Shown: piece after piece, positions 58,718-64,000 of the stretch
Layout of the letters: every line of letters begins with the position of its first letter
Position numbering within the stretch: position 1 is the first letter of the stretch
Assembly: GCF_003351025.1 (NCBI RefSeq)
Contig: NZ_QPCG01000006.1
Coordinates: 354,040-418,039, forward strand
DNA length: 64,000 bases
Reading direction: 5' to 3'
DNA from: Mucilaginibacter endophyticus
GTDB lineage: Bacteria; Bacteroidota; Bacteroidia; Sphingobacteriales; Sphingobacteriaceae
Notes under the pieces: generated by a model
What the model was told of the DNA's origin: nothing
Database searches by the model: none
What the model saw: only the letters and a program-made list of their open reading frames with translations
Translations under genes and position numbers: made by a program

Positions 58718-60664
58718 CTATTTCATACTTTGCTTAGGTGCAGCCTCTTTTGTAGCGGCAATCTCCTCGTTCACCATATCAACCATCGAACTCACTTCGT
58801 CCAGTACCGCCTGATCCGAACCGCTGTAGCCACGCATACTAAACCTGATGTTGCCATTTTTATCAATAATGAACTTTGTTGGGATAGCCTCTACTCCAAA
58901 CTGCGACACTACTTTTGCCTGCCTGCCATCGGTACCCTTTTCATCAAATAACACGGTAAAGGTGTACTTGTTATCAGCAATAAATTTCTTCGCGGCATCG
59001 GCGTAATTATCTCCATTTTCCCAGGTATCGATAAACAGGAATTTCACATTCGGATCGCTTTTATATTTGTTGACGGCAAGCTGCATACCGGGGAACGATG
59101 CCTTACAAGGCCCGCACCAGGTGGCCCAAAAATCAACAACAACAGTTTTCCCCTTCAAATCGGCCAATGAAACTGCATTGCCACTAAAATCCTTCAGGGT
59201 GAAAGAAGCAGCAGGTTTATTGATCATTTGTTTAGCCAGCTCATCGTGTTTCTTTTGGTTTGATATTTTGCTAAGGGCTGCAAAATATACATCAAAGCCT
59301 TTATCATTTTTATTTAAGCCTACGTAAGCTTTTTTTAGTTCATCATTGAGCACGCTGGTTCCACGGCCGGCTTTTAAAGCTTTTTCAATAACAGTTTTCG
59401 ACTCGGCATATTTACCCAACGCGTTTAATATCAAAACATAATGCTCATTTGTTGTTGGATCATTGTCCTTATCGTAGTCATAAACCTCCTTCTGATATTT
59501 CAGCGCTTCATTGTATTTTTTTTGGCGATAAAGAATATAAGCATAACTATCCTCGTAGGTATTATACATACCCCTACTTTGTTTTTCCACGTCGCTTTTT
59601 GAATAAAAAGGAGAAGCCTCGGCTTTTTTTAGTTTGTCTGATATAATATCAAGCGATTGTTTCGATAGTTTTTCTGCCAGTTCAAGCTTTTCTCCTTTTA
59701 CGGCCCAGTCGTAAGCAATATTGTTATAGCTGCCTGCCAAATTTGTTTTACTTTTTACCTGCGCCACATAGTTTTCAAATGCCTTGTTATCGCCTGCTTT
59801 TAAATAGCCAATTGCCAGCTGGGTACGAACATAATCAACATTAGCATCTTTTTCATCAGGATATTTACTTGCGAAATCTTTGTAAAGCGAATCGCGTTTA
59901 CCTAATTCCTTTTCCATTGCCATAGCATAAATGGCATCATTTTTCACCATTTCGCCGGTAGGGAATTTGGCTTTTATCACCTTTTTCAATGAATCGGCCG
60001 CTGCTTTTTTATCCAAATCGTTGAGAATGTAGGATGCAAGACTAAGATCTTTTTCCTTGTCGCTTTTTTTAAGCGATTTAACTTTGGCTTCCATCAATGC
60101 TTTAGTATTCGGCGACGCTTTTTTTGACATTAACCAATAGTAGCTGGCTTCATATTTCTTTTCATCATTGGGATAGGTTTCGTATTCGTTTTTAAACAGC
60201 TCGAATGCTCTATCATTATCGGCCTTGATTTTCCCAAAATTGGAGGCAAGGTTACTAATCAACGCATAAGCTTCCAGTTCATTAGCGCCCTGAACAGGCT
60301 TCTTATCTCTATAAATTGCATACATATAGCCCTTATCACCATTATTGTCAATATCGGCACCGCTATAAACTTTTACAAAAAAAGCCTTTGCCATAGCAGG
60401 AATCTCAAACTCACCTGTTAAAGTATCGTTTGAGGGTTTCAACACTACCTCTGAAACCGGATAGTCTTTCCCATCTAAAAAGTATACCCGCGCGCTGATG
60501 TCTTTTTTTTCGGCAAGTGGCGAGCCTGCGGGCGTATAAGTCATCTGCAATTTTTCAGAAGCGGAAGGATAATTATTTGATAAGGTAAGGCGGGAGTTTT
60601 GCGCAAAGGCGCATTGCATAGCCAGCAAAGCCGGCACCAGCAGGATTGATTTGTGTGGTTTCAT
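58718..60664 (-). CDS. Secreted TlpA-type thioredoxin with long helical repeat region
   Basis: 648 residues with a signal peptide (ALLAMQCAFAQ). An N-terminal beta-rich domain of about 100 residues, then a long helical region (about 120-460) with TPR-like helix pairs (GYLKAGDNKAFENYVAQVK, ALKYQKEVYDYDKDNDPTTNEHYVLILNALGKY). The C-terminal thioredoxin fold has WATWCGPC at 513-520 (C517, C520) and cis-Pro in VEAIPTKF. A role in periplasmic or outer-membrane disulfide reduction is inferred. A decayed tandem copy of its two ends is seen at 60733-60851. Confidence 0.92.
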   Translation of the reverse strand: MKPHKSILLVPALLAMQCAFAQNSRLTLSNNYPSASEKLQMTYTPAGSPLAEKKDISARVYFLDGKDYPVSEVVLKPSNDTLTGEFEIPAMAKAFFVKVYSGADIDNNGDKGYMYAIYRDKKPVQGANELEAYALISNLASNFGKIKADNDRAFELFKNEYETYPNDEKKYEASYYWLMSKKASPNTKALMEAKVKSLKKSDKEKDLSLASYILNDLDKKAAADSLKKVIKAKFPTGEMVKNDAIYAMAMEKELGKRDSLYKDFASKYPDEKDANVDYVRTQLAIGYLKAGDNKAFENYVAQVKSKTNLAGSYNNIAYDWAVKGEKLELAEKLSKQSLDIISDKLKKAEASPFYSKSDVEKQSRGMYNTYEDSYAYILYRQKKYNEALKYQKEVYDYDKDNDPTTNEHYVLILNALGKYAESKTVIEKALKAGRGTSVLNDELKKAYVGLNKNDKGFDVYFAALSKISNQKKHDELAKQMINKPAASFTLKDFSGNAVSLADLKGKTVVVDFWATWCGPCKASFPGMQLAVNKYKSDPNVKFLFIDTWENGDNYADAAKKFIADNKYTFTVLFDEKGTDGRQAKVVSQFGVEAIPTKFIIDKNGNIRFSMRGYSGSDQAVLDEVSSMVDMVNEEIAATKEAAPKQSMK

Positions 60665-60732
60665 AGGTTTAATTATTTGGTTTATTTAAAGTTAAGTACT
60701 AACTATTGAAAATACGATTAGGTTGCAATTAA

Positions 60733-60851
60733 TTATTTCATGCTTTGTTTAGCAGTTGCAGTGGCTTCAACGGGTACCGGCTCTTTTGCGCGAAAGCACA
60801 TTCCATAGCCAGCAAAGCCGGCATCAGCAGGATTGATTTGTGTGGTTTCAT
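60733..60851 (-). pseudogene. Relic of a tandem TlpA paralogue
   Basis: On the minus strand ATG at 60851-60849 opens a signal peptide nearly identical to that of the neighbouring TlpA gene (MKPHKSILLMPALLAMECAFAQ). After 24 codons the frame breaks, and a second frame gives EPVPVEATATAKQSMK-stop (stop at 60735-60733), matching the neighbour's C-terminus (...AAPKQSMK). The region upstream of the start is also similar to that of the intact gene. Almost all of a tandem duplicate has been deleted, leaving 119 bases from its two ends. Confidence 0.85.
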
Positions 60852-60943
60852 AGGTCTAACTAATTGTTTAGTTAAGTTAGGAACAAATTATTTTAAATAC
60901 AATTATTTTAACAATAATTAACGCTAATGATTTATTTTGCACC

Positions 60944-62209
60944 ATGGACACTTCCGCCCAAAATAAACCGCAGAAGGCTTTAGGCTTTATTTTTATTACT
61001 TTACTGATTGACGTAGTAGGCTTAGGTATCATTATACCGGTACTACCCAAACTCATTGAAAAACTAATCCACGCGGGTTTAAGTGAGGCTTCGCTTTACG
61101 CCGGCTTTTTAACACTGGCCTACTCAGTGATGCAATTCCTGTTTTCGCCAATGATCGGTAACCTAAGCGATAAATATGGTCGTCGCCCGGTTTTGCTTTG
61201 CTCGCTATTAGGTTTTGGTGTCGATTATTTGTTCCTTGCTTTTGCGCCATCTATTGGCTGGTTATTTTTAGGACGCGCCATTGCCGGAATTACCGGCGCC
61301 AGCTTTACAACCGCATCAGCCTACATTGCCGATGTAAGCACGCCCGAAAAACGCGCCCAAAACTTTGGAATGATAGGTGTTGCCTTTGGTCTTGGGTTTA
61401 TTATTGGTCCGGCCATTGGCGGTGTATTGGGTAAAATGGATGTTCAGTATCCATTCTTTGCCGCCGCTGGCTTAGCATTCTTAAATGCTATTTACGGTTT
61501 CTTTATCCTGCCCGAATCGCTTGATGACGCGCACCGTCGCCCGTTTGATATAAAAAGGGCAAACCCATTGGGTTCATTATTACAATTAAAAAAATACCCA
61601 TCGGTAATGGGCCTGGCGCTTTCGCTGTTCCTTGTTTATTTTGCCGGGCAAGCCGTACAAAACGTTTGGACATATTTCACTTTCGAAAAATTTAAATGGG
61701 GCGAGGACACCGTTGGATATTCCCTGGCCTTTATTGGCTTAATGATAGCCCTTGTACAGGGAGGGTTAATGCGCATTATACTACCTAAACTGGGCATGGA
61801 ACGTTGCATTTGGGTTGGCTTGTTACTTTACAGCGTCGGCCTGATCTTGTTTGCCATGGCTACGCAAGGCTGGATGATGTTTGCCTTTATGGTACCTTAC
61901 GCGCTTGGCGGTATAGCAGGCCCGGCACTACAGGGCATCATGACCAACCAGGTACCTGCCAATGAACAAGGCGAATTACAGGGCGGCTTAACCAGCCTCA
62001 TGAGCTTGAGCGCTATTTTTGGCCCCTGGGTAATGACTACCTTGTTTTATTATTTCACTAACGATAAAAGACCGTTCTTTTTACCGGGAGCACCATTTAT
62101 TTTAGGTGCGATACTCATGCTGATAAGCGCTTTACTTGCCATACGCAATTTTAAAAACGTAAAGAAAACCTCGGCAAAGGATATTGATACCGTAGCAACA
62201 TTGCATTGA
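60944..62209 (+). CDS. MFS transporter, TCR/Tet type (first of tandem pair)
   Basis: 421 residues with 12 transmembrane helices. A drug:H+ antiporter-like exporter with motif A GNLSDKYGRRPVLL (about 73-86) between helices 2 and 3, and the typical LIDVVGLGIIIPVLPKL start and GFIIGPAIGG. It is related to TetA-type efflux pumps, but Bacteroidota carry several close homologues of unknown substrate, so tetracycline resistance must not be assumed. The next gene is a paralogue in the same direction, separated by a repeat unit. Confidence 0.9.
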   Translation: MDTSAQNKPQKALGFIFITLLIDVVGLGIIIPVLPKLIEKLIHAGLSEASLYAGFLTLAYSVMQFLFSPMIGNLSDKYGRRPVLLCSLLGFGVDYLFLAFAPSIGWLFLGRAIAGITGASFTTASAYIADVSTPEKRAQNFGMIGVAFGLGFIIGPAIGGVLGKMDVQYPFFAAAGLAFLNAIYGFFILPESLDDAHRRPFDIKRANPLGSLLQLKKYPSVMGLALSLFLVYFAGQAVQNVWTYFTFEKFKWGEDTVGYSLAFIGLMIALVQGGLMRIILPKLGMERCIWVGLLLYSVGLILFAMATQGWMMFAFMVPYALGGIAGPALQGIMTNQVPANEQGELQGGLTSLMSLSAIFGPWVMTTLFYYFTNDKRPFFLPGAPFILGAILMLISALLAIRNFKNVKKTSAKDIDTVATLH

Positions 62210-62220
62210 TACAAGAACCA

Positions 62221-62299
62221 TGTCATTGCGGCAATCGCATGCTATACAGAGCGGCCACGCTTCCGTGCGATTGCATCGTCGTTCCTCCTCGCAATGACA
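62221..62299. repeat. GTCATTGCGG...GCAATGAC repeat between MFS genes
   Basis: GTCATTGCG (62222-62230) and CGCAATGAC (62290-62298) frame the unit; inside are GGCAATCGCATGC and its partner GCGATTGCATCG, the same order as in 38862-38950. Confidence 0.8.
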
Positions 62300-62417
62300 C
62301 TTTTTTTGTATTTCCAACACCTGTCGCGATAGCAAAAAAGCAAGTATAAATTAAAGATAAAGCTGTAAAACACCTCATAATAAAACTTTTAACCTGCTTA
62401 AACCTTTATCATTATTA

Positions 62418-63674
62418 ATGAGCGCCAAACCTAAAAAAAAACATACCGCCGCCTTAGGGTTTATCTTCGTAACGCTTTTTATTGATGTGTTGGGTTTGGG
62501 TATCATTATTCCGGTAATGCCTTCGCTGCTCGAAAAACTGGGTAATATGGATGTGAGCACCGCCGCGCAGTACAATGGCTATCTCACTTTCACCTATGCC
62601 TCTATGCAGTTCCTGTTTTCATCACTACTGGGTAACCTAAGTGACAGGTACGGGCGCAGACCGGTGTTATTGGGTTCACTGATTGGGTTTGGGATAGATT
62701 ATATTTTTATGGCCTTTGCCCCTACTGTAGCATGGTTATTTATTGGCCGGGCGATAGCGGGCTTTGCCGGGGCCAGTAATACCACAGCAACGGCTTACAT
62801 AGCCGATATCAGTACCGGCAAAAACCGGGCGGCTAACTTCGGTTTGGTTGGGGCAGCATCAGGACTTGGGTTTATCATTGGCATAGGTACAGGAAGCTTT
62901 TTGGGTGCGCTGAATGTGCGGTTCCCGTTTATGCTGGCTGCAGGACTGGCTTTGCTAAATGCCACCTATGGATACTTTGTATTGCCTGAATCATTAAATA
63001 TTAAAAACCGCAGGCGTTTTGAGTGGAAAAAGGCTAACCCAATAAGCTCATTACGTAACTTATCGCGCTATCAATCTTTGACAGGATTAATTGGGGCGTT
63101 TTCATTAGTATATATCGCACAAAAAGCAGTTGAATACGTATTATCTTTTTACGTAACAGAAAAATTTGACTGGGCCCTCAAAAGCATTGGCTTTTTAGGT
63201 TTTTTTATCGGCATTGTGCTGGTAGCTATACAGGGAGGATTGATCAGATACACCATCCCCAAATTTGGACAGGAAAAAAATATCGTAGCCGGACTACTAT
63301 TTTATACCATCGGCTTAACACTCATCGCCTTTGCCAACCAGGGATGGATGATGTACGCTTTCATGGTGCCCTATTGCCTCGGCGGCATTTCGGGGCCATC
63401 GCTACAAGGGATGATCACCAGTACGGTATCCCCCAAAGAGCAGGGCGAGTTGCAGGGCTCATTAACCAGTATCAGCAGTTTGGCGGTGATCATAGGGCCA
63501 CTATTGATGAGTTCGGTATTTCATTTGTTTACCCATCGCAATACATCAACCTATTTTCCGGGCGCTCCGTATATTTTGGGAGCGGTTTTAATGCTGATAG
63601 CTGTTTTCCTGGCGATAAGGAGTTTTAAGAAAACCGGGGTGGTTGATTCAAAAGAAGTGGAAGCGGTACCGTAA
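62418..63674 (+). CDS. MFS transporter, TCR/Tet type (second of tandem pair)
   Basis: 418 residues, 12 transmembrane helices, collinear with the gene before it: FIFVTLFIDVLGLGIIIPVMPSL, motif A GNLSDRYGRRPVLLG, and GASNTTATAYIADISTG. It is clearly a tandem paralogue, but diverged throughout rather than identical, so the duplication is old. It differs mostly in the middle loop and helices 7-8 (NISSLRNLSRYQSLTGLIG versus the first gene). Substrate unknown. No terminator is seen. Confidence 0.9.
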   Translation: MSAKPKKKHTAALGFIFVTLFIDVLGLGIIIPVMPSLLEKLGNMDVSTAAQYNGYLTFTYASMQFLFSSLLGNLSDRYGRRPVLLGSLIGFGIDYIFMAFAPTVAWLFIGRAIAGFAGASNTTATAYIADISTGKNRAANFGLVGAASGLGFIIGIGTGSFLGALNVRFPFMLAAGLALLNATYGYFVLPESLNIKNRRRFEWKKANPISSLRNLSRYQSLTGLIGAFSLVYIAQKAVEYVLSFYVTEKFDWALKSIGFLGFFIGIVLVAIQGGLIRYTIPKFGQEKNIVAGLLFYTIGLTLIAFANQGWMMYAFMVPYCLGGISGPSLQGMITSTVSPKEQGELQGSLTSISSLAVIIGPLLMSSVFHLFTHRNTSTYFPGAPYILGAVLMLIAVFLAIRSFKKTGVVDSKEVEAVP

Positions 63675-63694
63675 TTTCACAGGTTCAGAATGCG

Positions 63695-63785
63695 CAGGCC
63701 AGCGTTAGGGATTGCAGCGGATACCGGCCTTGAGCGTAATGCCTGCAGGCGTATGAGCGGAAAGCCCGGGCCGAAGGCAACGCCA
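63695..63785. repeat. Two-module intergenic repeat, copy 2
   Basis: GCGTTAGGGATTG (63702-63714), CGGAAAGCCCGGGCCG (63758-63773) and AGGCAACGCC (63775-63784), the same words and order as 48536-48633 with a shorter middle. An AGCAATCCC word follows at about 63840. Confidence 0.8.
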
Positions 63786-64000
63786 AATTGATAACAAAAT
63801 TCAAGAAAACATATCTAACAATCCACTATAGGGTCCGAAGCAATCCCAAATAGGATAAATAACAAATTTTGTTATAACAACTTCCAACGTCGCCCTCTTG
63901 GCCGGGCGGGCCAGTTACTTTACCTTAGATGCAAAGTAACCAAACATCAAGACAAAAAAATGCTTCTGCCCACAGGCCATACACCCTCCCCCCTTTTTTA
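63786..64000. other. Repeat-rich end of the window
   Basis: No gene. GTTACTTT (63914-63921) and AAAGTAAC (63933-63940) form a small hairpin, with AAAGTAACCAAACATCAAGAC downstream, a word group I associate with Bacteroidota intergenic repeats. The final bases are a C/T-rich run. Confidence 0.5.

Noticed and set aside
60944..63674. Tetracycline resistance determinants
   Set aside because: TetA-like family membership alone is common for exporters of unknown substrate; no tetR neighbour.

Overview
The window looks like ordinary chromosome from a member of the Bacteroidota, most likely family Sphingobacteriaceae (Mucilaginibacter/Pedobacter type; the genus is an inference). Supporting signs are a short 286-residue primary sigma factor, promoters of the TTTG...TAnnTTTG kind, a type III glutamine synthetase, an Oar-type TonB receptor with an N-terminal carboxypeptidase-like domain, several secreted TlpA/DUF4369 proteins, and many short palindromic repeats between genes. 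I saw no tRNA, rRNA, CRISPR array, insertion sequence or prophage.

Layout. 1-9.6 kb: a frameshifted subclass B3 metallo-beta-lactamase, a short MetE-like methyltransferase, a TlpA thioredoxin, an M81 peptidase, several small secreted or membrane unknowns, a GNAT acetyltransferase and TonB. 10.4-18.3 kb: a nitrogen-assimilation block with two different ammonium transporters, a porin, a DUF4468-like protein and glutamine synthetase III (glnN). 18.4-31.2 kb: housekeeping genes (ClC channel, purM, Oar receptor, lipoamide dehydrogenase, MBL hydrolase, rpoD, sucC). 31.6-39.8 kb: lolD with two tightly coupled small genes, an S41 peptidase lipoprotein, smc and a PhzF protein. 39.9-44.1 kb: a secreted four-repeat carbohydrate-module protein coupled to a two-lobed aspartic protease, a tiny ABC system and endonuclease V. 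44.4-48.5 kb: an FMN glutamate synthase-like protein, YceI, a broken small gene and a Sua5/YciO protein. 48.7-52.7 kb: a tryptophan operon (trpD, trpF-trpB in one frame, trpA) behind a leader peptide with three tandem Trp codons and an attenuator. 52.9-64 kb: a KirBac-like channel, an SDR, a glycosyltransferase, recR, a sodium:solute symporter, a LOG-family protein, a TlpA/TPR protein with the relic of a lost tandem copy, and two tandem MFS exporters.

The strongest overlooked system is the trp attenuator: promoter, 13-residue leader with Trp-Trp-Trp, a pause hairpin that starts at the codon just after the Trp codons, a short antiterminator and a terminator can all be read upstream of trpD. 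The trpF-trpB fusion lies at an A-run where one extra base would restore separate genes. Together with two single-base frameshifts elsewhere, this means read-level confirmation is needed before calling the fusion natural.

Several families of intergenic palindromes recur, and two of them reach into the 3' ends of genes. A good number of genes have a TAnnTTTG -7 element only 3-5 nt before the start codon, which predicts leaderless or nearly leaderless mRNAs.
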